Shown one piece after another: positions 36,460-48,345 of a stretch of 64,000 nucleotides of DNA. The notes beneath the pieces were generated by a model. It saw only the letters and a list, made by a program, of their open reading frames with translations. It did not search any database and was not told where the DNA came from. The first letter of the stretch is position 1; every line of letters starts with the position of its first letter. The position numbers and the translations under genes were made by a program. This DNA is from Chelonoidis abingdonii. Its lineage: Eukaryota > Chordata > Testudines > Testudinidae. Location: positions 95,854,786 to 95,918,785 of the forward strand of contig NC_133770.1 in the NCBI RefSeq assembly GCF_003597395.2. Reading direction: 5' to 3'.

Positions 36460-38445
36460 CATAAAACCCAGCCAAATCATTTTCATTACTTATAATGATC
36501 AGTTTAACACTTTGACATTGATTAAGACAGTATCTAGAAATACTGGGAATCACTTGGGAATTTAGTTACATTATTTTCCTGTGTGCAGCCCAGTTAGCCT
36601 CATAAATAAATGCACATGAAACTAATGGGAGTCTTCCTGCTGATTACATTGAATTCTGGATCAGGCCCTTACTGCACAGCTTAAGAGTACTGCCTTTGTA
36701 GCAACATACCAACTGCATTCTTTAGGCCAAATTTATCTCTGTTGTCATTTCAGTGAGCTCAGCAGAATTACACTAGACAGGAATGCAAACCTTTGAATTG
36801 TTTAAAGGCGTGCATCACACTTAATTAGTATGTTTCCCATTTTTATTAGAGTTACAATTAATTACAATCTAAGCTCATGCAATTACATGTTTTTGTGAAC
36901 TGCCCATTGCCATGGCATGTGGCCCCCAAAACAACTTAAACCAACATCACACGTGCAAAGCTGGAGCAGAAGTACAGCATATATAGCAGGGAGGTGGCAA
37001 GTATTACACAGTCCTTGCAGCTCATTTCTACTAGATCAGCCACTTAGAAAAAAGGGAAGTGGTGTACTGAAGCTTTCTTTAGCCTTCCACAAATACTGTA
37101 CATCTTACATGTTTTAATTTCCTCTATGCTGTTTCCCAGTGAACTTGTACATTCACAAACATCAGCAGCAGAGGGACTGAATGTCTGAAGACTAAATGAC
37201 CTTCATAAACATCAAGACCGTGGGCACCATCAGAACTCTTATTTTACATTTTAAAACTGTAATTCTGAAAACAAGGAAACAAATTTTAATGAAAAACAAA
37301 GTCATAAATAAGTGCTAATTTCTCACTAACGTTTATGTTCATAGCTAGCTTACACAGTACGTTAACGTTTATTTTGTGGCCCCCTGCTCTCCCTCTGAAA
37401 CTTGGACTCTTCCATGTAGTCAGGTTCAAAATATGACAGCACCTCTAGCCCCTTCAATTCACCCTGCCCATCTTTTCTTTCTTCCCCCCCGAACCACTCT
37501 GCCAAAAAAAAACCCCCAAAACATAAAATGTTTAAATAATGGAAAGGTTTGCACACAAACCAATATAAGACAACAAAATTCAGAGATAAGATTAACTGTA
37601 TCCTCAATTGAACTGGCTCCACAAAACACAAATATATAAGATCAGTGTGTGAGGTTATGTAGCACGTTATAATACTTCATTTATGATAATTTCTACCTGA
37701 ACTGTTAATTCCTTGCCAAAAAAGGTGAGTTCAGCAAATATTTTTTTGTCTCCGCTGATTTTATATTGTCATGGGTTGGTCTACACCTCATTGAAACCAC
37801 TCTCAAAAACAAAGTCCTTCATTTAGGACAGTTATAAGAAGCCATTGAGCTCTTTTACAGAATCAGATAGCAGAAACAAAAAGGACCTCCAACCAAAACA
37901 CTGGCATATGTCATCACCCAAAACAAAGGCACTTGCGAGGCTGCTGAGGAATTTCAACTATGTGGGCAGAGGGGCTTCACTGAGTATTGTTTTAGCAGAA
38001 GTGTGTGCTCTGTGCTGAAAAAAGCAGGAGAAAGACCAAAGAAGAAGGTAGAATAGTAAGGAAGCACCATACATGGAAGCACTGGAAAAAAACTAAAATC
38101 CTGAAAGCGTCTAGCAACTGTGGGCAAAGTCAAAGAAACTGCTCCCTTTTTGAATTCTCCTGTATCCTAGCAGATAGGCCTTTGTACATAAACAAGCAGG
38201 ATTGCATCAAAGACAGAACTGGCTATCATCAATTGACTATCATCGATTTCACCTCCTAACGGAACCACCATGCAGGATACTGAATTTTAGCTAACCACTC
38301 AAGCCAAAAAGAGGTAACAATACGTAATCCTCTACATATTGTGCTTAAGTCTAACTAGGGTTAGATGGCACAATGGTAAAAATGCCACTGATGCTACCAT
38401 TGGTGCAACTGCACCACTGATGGCAAATAACAGGGCTGTACTTTG
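36460..38445. other. intronic sequence, old repeat scraps only
   Basis: 36722-36775 ('gccaaatttatctctg', 'agaattacactag') may be a fragment of the palindromic family at 56893. Otherwise unrecognised. Confidence 0.35.
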
Positions 38446-38606
38446 CCTCTAAACAGGGCCAGCTCCAGGCACCAGCTGACCAAGCACGTGCTTGGGGTGG
38501 CACCTTGGGGCGGCATCTTGGGGCAGGGAGGCGCTCAAGGTTTTTTTTTGGTTCCTCAGGGCAGCACTGGAGGGTTTTTTTTTTTGTTTCTGCGGCCCGG
38601 CGCTCG

Positions 38607-38813
38607 NNNNNNNNNNNNNNNNNNNNNNNNNNNNNNNNNNNNNNNNNNNNNNNNNNNNNNNNNNNNNNNNNNNNNNNNNNNNNNNNNNNNNNNNNNNNNN
38701 NNNNNNNNNNNNNNNNNNNNNNNNNNNNNNNNNNNNNNNNNNNNNNNNNNNNNNNNNNNNNNNNNNNNNNNNNNNNNNNNNNNNNNNNNNNNNNNNNNNN
38801 NNNNNNNNNNNNN
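38607..38813. other. assembly gap (207 N)
   Basis: A run of N inside the minisatellite. The array around it suggests the gap comes from repeat collapse or failed sequencing of GC-rich DNA. Confidence 0.99.
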
Positions 38814-39170
38814 GGAGCCTTGGCACAGCGCCTGGGGGGGGCAGGGGCTTTGGATGGCATGCCGCTTGTGGGGCAGGGCTTCGGGTGGTGTGACGCTCAG
38901 GAGGTGGGGCTTCGGGCGGCACAACGCTCGGGGGGTGGGGCTTCGGGCAGGGCAGCCTGGGGCACCCAGAGGGGTGGGGGCTTGGCGCGGCACTCAGAGG
39001 GGGAGCGGGGGCTTAGAGCAGCACGGCGCTTGGAGGGGGGTGGAGCCTTGGCACAGCGCCTGGGGGGGGCAGGGGCTGGGCGCGGCTATCAGAGGGAGAG
39101 CAGAGGCTTTGGGTGGCGTGACGCTCGAGGGGCGGGGCTTCAGGCAGCGCAACGCTCGGGAAGGTAGGGC
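38814..39170. repeat. GC-rich minisatellite with 228-bp higher-order period
   Basis: Short units such as 'ggggcttcgggcggcacaac' recur. The block 'ggagccttggcacagcgcct' appears at 38814 and again at 39042, 228 bases apart. Confidence 0.75.
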
Positions 39171-39632
39171 GGGGCGGTGCTCTTCTTTTTTGCTTGGGGC
39201 GGCAAAAAAGTTAGAGCTAGCCCTGCCTCTAAATCTGAAGCGCTATCATTTTTATTTTTTCACCGATTTTAGTGGCAGTGAAGTAGCCCTAAATCTGAAC
39301 AGAATTTGCTGCAATTAATCGCTCTCAGAAATACTATTTAATTAAGAAATCATTTCAGTACATTGACCATCTTTGCCTAATGGGAAGCTTCACTAAAAAA
39401 GCACTCAGATATTTCAATTACACTCCTGTATGTAGAATTATGTTATGACAGTGTTTCCAGCCAGAGTTTAGATGATGCAAGCCTGACCCATTACAACCTG
39501 GTTGGTCCAAGTACTCCAAAATCAAAATTTAAAATTAAAATTTTCCTCTAAATTAGCTTCAAAACCAGCCTGTTAGTGCAAGAACATTTGAAACAGAATA
39601 TGCAAAAAAGTCATGTCAAGTGGTTTACCTAC

Positions 39633-39705
39633 CTTTTCTGTGATATAGAAATTGGAACTATCAGCATGTTGCAGTGCATAATACTCATGGTTCACCAGAG
39701 ACCAC
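39633..39705 (-). CDS. ELMO1: ELMO1 coding exon (residues 40-64)
   Basis: 73-base exon, minus strand. Acceptor '...aaatatttttaag'-like with AG at 39707-39706, donor 'gtaggt' at 39632-39627. The first base completes glycine 40 (GG|G). The rest encodes WSLVNHEYYALQ HADSSNFYITEK. Compared with human ELMO1 as I recall it, residues 44 and 49 differ conservatively (A to V, F to Y). Part of the N-terminal RhoG-binding ubiquitin-like fold. Next upstream exon is 3.4 kb away at 43101. Confidence 0.96.
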
Positions 39706-40868
39706 CTTAAAAATATGAAAATATATGAATAAGAAAATGAGAGAGAAAAAAAGAAGCTTTATTACTGCTGTTTAACATTATCAACAATCAAGTGGCCATC
39801 TGTCTCACATACTGTCCTATCTATAGATTTCAACATGTCCACTCAACAATGAGAAAAAACAATCATACATCCAAGGAGAAGAGAGAAAAGTACAAAACAC
39901 CCACAACTGCTTTAATGGAATATTGTTCCCTTTCTTCTCTCCTTCCCCTGACAATTTGAAATGGAGAGCCCTCAGCTTGACCATTGAGCGATAGAAACAA
40001 TGCAATAATATATTCTTTCAAATCCCAAGGTTTAAAACACAAAAATAAATCTTCTGAACACCTTCCATTACATTAATATCAACGTCCATATAAAGCATTT
40101 TATGAAAACAAAATTACTTTATTACAGATAAATCCTAAATGGTAGTTACATCATAGTCAAAAATCGAACAAACAAAAATTCCAGAACAGCCCCATCCTAT
40201 CAACACTACTACGTGTAGTTTCCACTATAACAAGTAGGATGGACTGAACTCATTACAACAGATACATGCCTATAACATCAGGCCATTATGCTGGAAAACT
40301 CTCTGGGCAGGGAGCTTGTCTTGGTGACTCCTACAGCACCAGGCATACAGATGCTCCTTAACAAATAAAAAAACAGTACTACAAAAATCTATATGCCTTT
40401 TACTATATTTTAGCTGTAGTTTCATTAACTGTAAACTAGTTTCTGTCCTGTGTCACTAGTTAAAAATTATTAGAAGAGCATTTTTTGCAAACATTAAACA
40501 TGCTGTTTAAATATTACAATATGACAGTTTCTTCTTATTATTATAACAGATTATGTTTAACATTTCACTTCTATGCTGCTTGTTCCACCGATTAGGTATT
40601 CGCACAACAGCCACCAGGCTTAGAAACACAATTCACAGTTTACGCTTCTTGATTTGTGAACTGAAAGAGATGCTCAATAAAGTGGTTGCACTCTACAGTT
40701 AAAACTCATCTCGAAAACCCGGACATAAGGGGTGTGTAGGTTTTGTCATGGCTTTCTGCACAGAAATGAGTTTTACCCCTTAATAAAGCACAAGTTAAAG
40801 CACTTTTTAATCTTCCCGGTACACAGTTTTCAGACTGAATTTAGCTGGCCAGTGGATTTTGCAAATTC
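39706..40868. other. intronic sequence
   Basis: Unrecognised apart from 40300-40372 ('gggcagggagcttgtcttgg ... caccaggcatacagatgctc'), which may belong to the same ancient tail family as 33200. Confidence 0.4.
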
Positions 40869-40871
40869 TAA

Positions 40872-41612
40872 GGGCATGACTACACTTGCATATGTAGAGT
40901 GCTGAGAGTTAAACCAGCCTTCGGAGACGGCAGCAGGGAAAACGCTGTAGTGTGTTTACACTGTCAGCTGCAAGCGCACTGGCATGGCCACATTAGTAGC
41001 TCTTGCAACGCTCCAAAGAGCAGTGCAATGTGGTAGCTATCCCAGTGTGCAAGTGCCTGCAGCGTGCTTTTCAAATGGGCAGGGGGGGGATATGACAGGG
41101 AGTGTATTGTGTGTATGTGGGGGGAGAGAAGGTGTGTTTTGGGGCGCTGACACTATATCAGCATGCTGTCTTGTAAGTTCAGAAGCAGCAGACCCTCTTC
41201 CCTTCCCCCTCATCACACACACTCACAACAGCAGCATTCCACACTAATGGCTTGCTTTGTCTCAGAGCAGAGAAGCATGCTGGCTGTCAGAAATGGAGCT
41301 TTGAAAGGGGATATCCGCATGCCTGCAGCCGATTTCAATACAATGAGAAGAGTGGCCACTTGACTTCAGGGGATTATTGGACATTTCCAGAGGCCAATCA
41401 CAGCACAGTAATGCAACACCTTGTCAACACTGACACCCAGGCGTTTCAGCCAGGGTGCAGCAAGCTTTATGCTTCTTGTGGAGGTGGATTAGCAGGAGCG
41501 CTCCAGCTGCAGAGTCCAGGCACTCTACATGCCCTCCTAGTGTGGACACATCGGGAGTTAGGGCACCCGGGGCTGCTTTAATGCACTCTAACTTGCAAGT
41601 GTAGCCAAGTCC
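40872..41612. mobile_element. non-autonomous PIF/Harbinger element
   Basis: TAA duplicated (40869-40871, 41613-41615). Ends 'gggcatgactacacttgca' and 'tgcaagtgtagccaagtcc' are good inverted repeats. The interior shares 'cagtgcaatgtggtagctat' and 'gcgtgcttttcaaa' with the element at 42163-43022, so the two are sister copies. No transposase. Confidence 0.85.
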
Positions 41613-41727
41613 TAAGTCTGAAGATAAAACCTTTTTTAAATCAATTTCAGAATTTAGGAAAGTCATCACTAGGGATATTTTATTTATCTTGCAGAAAATC
41701 TGTACGTCTGCTATTCATTTTATGCAG

Positions 41728-41905
41728 TGTTGTAGCTGCGTCAATCCTAGGCTATTAGAGACACAAAGTGGGTGATCTTTTATTGGACCAACTTCTATTG
41801 GTGAGAGAAACAAGCTTTTGTGCTTACACAGAGCTCTTCTTTAGGTCTGGAAAACAAGGTTCCCCAAAGCTTGCTCCCTCACCAACAGAAGTTGGTTCAT
41901 TAAAC
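41728..41905 (+). mobile_element. SINE-like retroposon, second family, with inverted tail
   Basis: 'tgttgtagctgcgtcaatcc', 'cttttattggaccaacttct' and 'cacagagctcttctttaggt' match a turtle retroposon I recognise. Downstream, 41868-41898 ('ctccctcaccaacagaagtt') is the inverse of 41789-41815, so part of the element is repeated in reverse. A decayed hammerhead-like core is at 41812-41846. Confidence 0.6.
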
Positions 41906-42159
41906 GTATGGCTACACTCACAGTTTACAGGGCTGCAACTTTCGCGCTCAGGGATATGAAAAAACACCCCCCTGAGCGCAGCAAGATACAGCGCTGTAAA
42001 GCGTCAGTGTAATCAGGATGGCAGGACGCTACACCGGTAAAGGATGTGGTTTACGTGCAGCGCTGGGAGAGCTCTCTCCCAGCGCTGCCACTCCGACCAC
42101 ACTCACACTTCAAAGCGCTGCCATGGCAGCGCTTTGAAATTCCAAGTGTAGCCATACCC
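41904..42159. mobile_element. Harbinger MITE abutting a second one
   Basis: 'gtatggctacactcacagtt' at the left and 'ccaagtgtagccataccc' at the right, with TAA at 41901-41903 and 42160-42162. Same family as 49535-49797: both share 'tacagcgctgtaaagc'-like and 'gggagagctctctcccag' blocks. Confidence 0.8.
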
Positions 42160-42162
42160 TAA

Positions 42163-43022
42163 GGGTATGGCTACACTTACAGCCGTACAGCGCTGGGAGT
42201 TACAGCTGTCTTCGTACAGCTGTGTAGGGAAAGCGCTGCAGTGTGGCCACACTGACAGCTACCAGTGCTGCAGTGTGGCCACATTTGCAGCATTTGCAGC
42301 GCTGTTGGGAGTGGTGCATTGTGGACAGCTATCCCAGCGTTCAAGTGGCTGCAACGTGCTTTTCAAAAGGCGGGGTGGAGTGTGACAGGGAGCGTGGGGG
42401 AGACAGAGAGAGTGGATTTTTGGAGCTGACACTGTGTCAGCTCCCTGTCTTGCAAGTTCTAAGGACTGGAAGATACACAGCACCTACCTTCAATCATTTT
42501 AAAAGTTTCGACCCCTTCCCCCACCCGTCTTATTCACTAAATGCAAATTATGCACTCCGAAATAGCCTTCAGACCACATAAGCAGCTGCTCAACATGGAC
42601 TCCCCCACCCCCTCCACCATGTGGCTTCTCTCCTCAAGCAAACAGCTATGAACATTCCAAAGCAATTCCCCTGCCTGACTCCGCTCGCTCGCTCGAGCAA
42701 ACAGCAGTGGTGTTTGTTTTTTAAATAAGCAGCGCTGGGGTGCCCGGAGTTGAGCCACTCTTCCGGTTTGTTGTGAACAGGCATTCTGGGATACCTCCTA
42801 ATACCCTGGAGGCCAATTACAGCGCTTTTGGTGGTCACACTTGACGAGGAGCACTGCATCACCAGCGCTGCAATCGTTACACCCCAAGCAGACCAGGTGT
42901 ACAGCCAGCGCTGCAGCCAGGGAGTTGCAGCGCTGGCTGTGCCTTGCAAGTGTGGACACAGAGTAAGTTGCAGCGCTGTAAACCCACCACCAGCGCTGCA
43001 ACTCTCCAGTGTAGCCATGGCC
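42163..43022. mobile_element. 860-bp non-autonomous Harbinger element next to ELMO1 exon
   Basis: Ends 'ggtatggctacacttacagc' and 'ccagtgtagccatggcc' with TAA at 42160-42162 and 43023-43025; the left TAA is shared with the neighbouring MITE. Ends 78 bases short of the ELMO1 exon donor at 43100. Several 'agcgctgcag' palindromic blocks inside. Confidence 0.8.
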
Positions 43023-43100
43023 TAAGAGACATTACCACAGCAACCATTTCTCTCTGTTATTTATTTTAAGAATCAAAGGAAACATAGTATCAGAACTTAC

Positions 43101-43141
43101 CCGTCACAAACTTCTTTTATTATTGCAGACAAAGGTTTTTT
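43101..43141 (-). CDS. ELMO1: ELMO1 coding exon (residues 27-40)
   Basis: 41-base exon, minus strand. Acceptor 'cttctttttttaatcag', donor 'gtaagt' at 43100-43095. Encodes KKPLSAIIKEVCD and the first two bases of glycine 40. I see no difference from human ELMO1 as I recall it. Intron upstream is 17.6 kb, holding the large Harbinger relic and three LTRs; a Harbinger MITE ends 78 bases past the donor. Confidence 0.96.
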
Positions 43142-44122
43142 CTGATTAAAAAAAGAAGGCAAATTCACTGTTAGAACATCACATCAGAGCAATTAAACAT
43201 ATTAATTATTTCACTAGTTCAGTTCAATAATGCAAGCTAGTAGTACTCAGTTTTGCTTACTTTTTAATATTCAGCTTGATAACATTAAGAATTTTTGGGG
43301 TGTTCCAGGCAGCAAATTACAAAAACATTATTGCTACACATTAGTGTGATGACAGCTAATCGTAAATAGTTATGACAAAAAGATCAAGGTACATTTTGCC
43401 ACCTTTACTCCTACAGCATCAACCACGCTTGTGTGGGGCTGCGGAAAATGAAGAGGTCTTCTCTGGACACTGTATCTCATGGCCTAGCAAAAGCAGAACG
43501 TTCAGATTTCAGCATGAGCATTTTTCAGGAACAATGCATGAAGCAAGCAGTAAACAGTTTGATATTTTTTAAGCTGCGTTTGTTCCTTCCAGATATCAGC
43601 TATGTGTGATGGCAAAACTACATTTTGATTAGGAAATTCAGAGAACAGAACATAATGTTTTCTGCAATTCTCCCTCCTGAATACATATTGCTTTCCTCCA
43701 ATAAACATCCACTGAAAAGCAGTAAGATTCCAGTTGTGTTAACTCTGCTTTGTTGTAAATATGCAACACAACCATTTTGTGAGTTGCCACATAGCTGACT
43801 ACAGAGGGTTTTGTTTCTTCAAATCCCAAAATAGAAGGAACACTGTCTAGTATGGAAATGTTGCAACACCCTGAATGACGTTATAAACGTAGCACATGTG
43901 TTTTCCTAGGAAACAGTATTGTCTGGAAGAAATTAAGTCTTTGTCACTTGGAGAAAGGGGACACAACTCATTTCTAGAACACTACCATTCCGCACCTCCT
44001 CATTACTGGCTGGCTGAACAGAGTACCGTGTCAGCTGCTGCTTCTGAAAAAAAGATTATGGGTAAAATTTTCAAAAGCACCCAAGAGACTTAACAGCATA
44101 AGTCCCACATACTTTCAATGAT
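43142..44122. other. intronic sequence, nothing recognised
   Basis: No exon or repeat boundary that I can support. Confidence 0.45.
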
Positions 44123-44639
44123 TTATGATATGTCTACAATACCAATTTTTTTCTGACACAACTTACATGAGCATAAAGCCACTGCAGTTAGTATTTTGCT
44201 TGTGCATGCGCATACTTCACTCCCTGTGTCAGCACTGCACATACTCACCAGGAGCGCTTGTGTTAATGGACAGTGCAGGGCAACTCACCATCATCCAATG
44301 CACTGTCTTTTGGGAAGTTTTATGGTGGGGAGAAATTAGTTGTGCAGGGGTACTGGGACCAGTTACCATCATGCAACTTTCTCCACCCCATAATGCCATC
44401 TCTATCCCATAATTTTCATACTTAATTTGAAAATCCCTCAAACCCAAGTGGGACGTGTCACTTTCCACCATCTCTAGTAGAATCATGGAGCCTGCACTAT
44501 TGGTCTGAATGTTGCAAGCACAGGATGCACAATCCTCGAGTACTTGCAGAGCCACAAGAAGAGCCGCGAGGAACATGATCATTTCCTGAAGGGGAGATTG
44601 CTGGAGGACAATTCAAGGTTGTTGGTGACGTTCACAGAG

Positions 44640-45660
44640 CAGCTGCAAATGGCAGAGTGCTGCTTCTAGGCTCGAGAAATGAGCACTGACTGGTGGGATT
44701 GCATTGTAATGCCGGTTTGGGACGAGCATGGTTGCAGAACATTTGGACGTGCAAGGCAACATACCCGGATCTGAGTGCTGCTCTTGCCCCAGACCTCCAG
44801 CACAGGAACACCAGAATGAGAGCTTCACTAAATAGTGGAGAAGCAAGTGGTGATTGCACTATGGAAACTTCCAAATCCGGAAGTCAGTGGGAAATCATTT
44901 TGGAAATGGAAAATCCATTGTGGAGGCCATTGTCATGTAAGTATACAAGACCATTAATCATTTCCTGCTACAAAGGACTGTGACTTTCAGCAACATGCAG
45001 GACATAGTGGATGAATTTGCACCTATGGGACTCCCGAACTGCAGTGGAGGAATAGATGTCATGCATATCCCTATTTTGGCACCAGACCACCTTGCCACAG
45101 CGAACATCAACAGAAATGGCTGTTTTCCTATGGTTATGCAAGCACTGGTGGATCGCTGGGTGTGCTTCACTAACATCAACATTGGCTGGTCAGGGAAGGT
45201 GCATGATGCTCACACCTTTAAGAATATCGGACTGTTCAAAAAGCTGCAAGCAGGGACTTTCTTTCCATACCGGCGGGTTACCACTGGCAACGTTAAAATG
45301 CCAGTAGTGATTGCAGGGGACCCAGCCTACCCCTTATTCCCCTGGTTCATGAAGCTATTACCAGCCACCTCGATAGCACAAAGGAAAGATTCATATACTG
45401 GCTCAGAAGGTGCAGAATGACAGTTGAATGTGCTGTTTGCAGATTGAAGGGATGCTGGCATTGTTTACTCACAAAAATATCCCAGTGGTTATAGCTGTCT
45501 TCTGCGTTCTGCATAGTAACTGTGAAGCAAAAGGGGAAAAGTTTCTGCTGGGGTGGAAGTGGAGGGGCTCTCTGCTGAGTTTTAGCGGCCAGACACAAGG
45601 GCTTTCAGAAAAGCTCAACATGGAGCAGCACAACTCAGAGAGGCTTTGAAAGAACACTTT
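44640..45660 (+). pseudogene. Harbinger DDE transposase pseudogene
   Basis: The longest open part, 44980-45420 (146 codons), has 'FAPMGLPNCSGGIDVMHIPI' with the first catalytic aspartate at residue 26, 'GWSGKVHDAHTF', and 'VVIAGDPAYPLFPW' with the second aspartate at residue 114. After a frameshift, 'TVECAVCRLKGCW' carries the catalytic glutamate. Upstream blocks ('DWWDCIVMPVWDE'-like near 44690) are broken by stops. The domain is the HARBI1-type DDE_Tnp_4 nuclease. All three acidic residues survive, but the frame does not. Domesticated HARBI1 is excluded by the frameshifts and repeat context. Confidence 0.85.
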
Positions 45661-45999
45661 AACAGCAAGCCACAGGTATGCATTGTGGAGTATTGTGCTC
45701 TACCTGCAGTGTGGGGGCCTGTTAGGAACGGTGCTTGGTGTACATCTATGAATAGAACACTGGCAATGCACCTATTAATTCTGTGGTGCTTGCTGTCCAT
45801 TTATGATTATTACACTGTGTTTGTCACAGAGCCTCCGAATTGTGTCACACTGTATCGTAACAAGTCAGTGGGTGCTTTCACTACTGCCAGTCACTCAGCA
45901 GCATATGTTGTGAACTAATAAAGATGCATTATTTTCCAAGCAATAGTTTAATTGAGTAACGAAAACATTTAAAAAAAATTCTGTGCAACTGTAACTCCG

Positions 46000-46515
46000 A
46001 CAGACCCCGGTCATCAGCGGGCTGGATCGAACCTGGAACCTCTGGAGCTTAGTGCATGAGTCTCTACAGCAGGGGTAGGCAACCTATGGCACATGTGCTG
46101 AAAGCGGCACGCAAGCTGATTTTCAGTGGCACTCACAGTGCCCGGATCCTGGCCACCGGTCTGGGGAGCTCTGCATTTTAATTTCATTTTAAATGAAACT
46201 TCTAAACATTTTGAAAACTTATTTCCTTTACGTAGAACAATAGTTTAATTATATATGATAGACTTCTAGAAAGAGACCTTCTAAAAAGGCTAAAATGTAT
46301 TACTGGAATGCAAAACCTTAAATTAGAGTGAATAAATGAAGACTCGTCACAGCACTTCTAAAAAGTTGCTGATCCCTGCTCTACAGCATGAAACTAAAAG
46401 CCAGCTGGCTGTTAGCTAAGGCTGTAGGGCAGACTCATTTTATATCTCTGTCTAAGTGGTCTCAGTGCCACTAGATGGGACAGAACACCACACCTAGAAG
46501 GTGTGTGGGTTACAC
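46000..46515 (-). mobile_element. tRNA-related SINE, split by a hAT
   Basis: On the minus strand 'ggttcgatcc' (reverse of 46025-46035, with changes) looks like a pol III B box, and 'tttagtttcatgctgtagag' like an A-box region. The order is then broken by the hAT at 46070-46378 and resumes with 'ccagctggctgttagctaag' on the plus strand and 'ggtgtgtgggttacac' at the end. Family name not assigned. Confidence 0.5.
46070..46378. mobile_element. hAT miniature element inside the SINE
   Basis: Exact 8-bp duplication CTCTACAG (46062-46069, 46379-46386). Ends 'caggggtaggcaacc' and 'gttgctgatccctg' are inverted repeats. Contains 'gtggcactcacagtgcccgg'. Same family as the element starting at 62729. Confidence 0.85.
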
Positions 46516-46608
46516 AAGTTAAAAGCAAATACATTACAATTTTAATAAATTTATAAAACAGAGCTTAAGGAAGGGGAAGGAACATTCATATCCATTTTTA
46601 ACTACACA

Positions 46609-48345
46609 TCATATGTGGTTCCCACAGTTCAATGTGTGTGAAGATGTGGTTGTCTTTAATGTCCGCCAGCGTGCAGTGGTAGAGGTAGGGATGCGGCCCC
46701 AGATTCTGTGTTCAAAGTTGGGGGGGGGTGTGTAGGGAGATGCTGTACTGTAGTTCTCCATGAACTGCAAAGGGAGGCAAGCCTGTGACTGTTGAGCCTC
46801 TAGGTTCACATGAGTCTGCAGCATCTGCATTTGCTGCTGAAGAAGTCCCATTATGTCTTGGTGCATCTTCCTCTCCTCTTCCTGATGGGACTCCTGGGCC
46901 TTTCTCTCTAGAGTCTGCAATATTCACTCTCCAGGCCCCCTGTTCACAATCTGATGCAGCACTGGCTTGCAGGATCTCATTGAACATGTCAGCTCAAACC
47001 CTCTTTTTTTCTCCTCCTTATCTGGGTCAGGTGTTTAACGGGTGTGGAGGGGGAACCCCTCAAGGCCACAATGGCAACAGCTACAGATAAAGCACACAGA
47101 GTTAACACTGTCAATATAATCCCAATGGAAAGGGACAATTAAGATTCAGAACTTCCTTCCCTTGCTCCCCTAAAGTTTTAAACAAGACATGCTTATTGAC
47201 AGTTCTTTGGACTGCTTCTCCATAGCACTACTCTCAGCACCAGCCATGGTGAGTATGGCCTGTCAGGGGTGGGGGAAATGAGGAGGGAGTTGGTCAACTG
47301 CATGAAATTATGAGTATATGGCAATGGCACTGAATACTGGCACCATTTTCCACAAGCAATGGTGAATTTAGTTGGTATCTCACTCCTGAGGGTAACAAAG
47401 GTGCAGAGAGCACAGCTGCTGGTAGTATCTCAAAACCAACTAGGACCCATATGTCGTTAGCCTATTTATTTCAATGTTGCTTGCTGAAGTTACCATTGAT
47501 TGGCATGGGAAAGTGTCCTGCTGCGGAGGAAGAAATAAGGTTGTCATCCCTAGGATCCTTCAGGAGAGGACTGCAAAGCACCTCCGTGAAAGTTGCACGA
47601 TATCTCTCAGGAGGACTCAAGGGACATCCCTGTGTATGTAAACAGTCTGCTCCACATGGCCTTTCTACCTAACTCTACAAGGAATGAAAAGCAAGTAACT
47701 CTATCTCTCTTTGTTGTACCACTACCTCTTCTAGTACAAGTAAATGAATGAAAAGTCACTAGATGTGTCCTGTTAAGTTGGGGGTGCAATCAAACTTCAC
47801 TGCAATGAAAAATACATTTACACACTTACCCAAGGTTCCTTCCCTGCATCAGGCTCAGCCATGCTCGAATGCCGGGATTGAATGGACTGTGGTGGAGTCT
47901 CAAACAGGTCCTGGCTTGTGGCATAACTGGACCCCCTAGTCACATGCCCTCTGTCTACTCCTCTTCCTCCTCCTCACTGTTTACGCCAGGGGCCTGTGAC
48001 TTGGGCTCCTCAGAGGTATCCACAGTGGACTGCGGCGTGGTGATAGTTTCTCTGCCAAGTATGGCATGCAGCTCTTCGTACAAGTGGCAGGTCTGTGGCT
48101 CGGCACTGGATCGACTGTTTGCCTCCCTGGCCTTCTGATATGCCTGTCGCAGTTCCTCCACTTTCATGCAGCACTGCTGCTGGTCCTTCTCCTTCATCCC
48201 CTGTGTAATCTGCTCACAGAAGTCCACATTTCTATGACTGGTCCATAGCTGTGCTTGTACAGCCTCTTCTCCTCACAGGCTCAGGAGATCCAATATCTCC
48301 TGTCTATTCCAGGCTGGAGCATGTCTGGAGTTGACATGGTCAGCT
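46609..48345 (-). pseudogene. Harbinger Myb/SANT-like protein pseudogene
   Basis: Segment 48227-47955 contains 'VEELRQAYQKAREANSRSSA' and 'CHLYEELHAILG' and an acidic 'SEEEEEE' tail, the same family as 23657-24000. Upstream frames near 48340 keep 'MSTPDMLQPGIDR' and 'IEMWTS'-like traces of the trihelix. The C-terminal piece, 46987-46609, has 'ESHQEEERKMHQDIMGLLQQ' and 'LLQQQMQMLQTHVNLEAQQS', a coiled-coil-like region typical of the family. Frameshifts and stops interrupt it. Confidence 0.75.

Larger units (their letters stand above)
38454..39225. mobile_element. hAT-type element with GC-rich minisatellite core
   Basis: Exact 8-bp duplication CCTCTAAA (38446-38453, 39226-39233). Ends 'cagggccagctcc' and 'gagctagccctg' are inverted repeats. 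The core is a GC-rich tandem array with an assembly gap. Frames spanning the gap are artefacts. Confidence 0.8.

Noticed and set aside
38443..39318. 291-codon frame across the N gap
   Set aside because: Frame runs through 207 N and a GC-rich minisatellite inside a hAT element.
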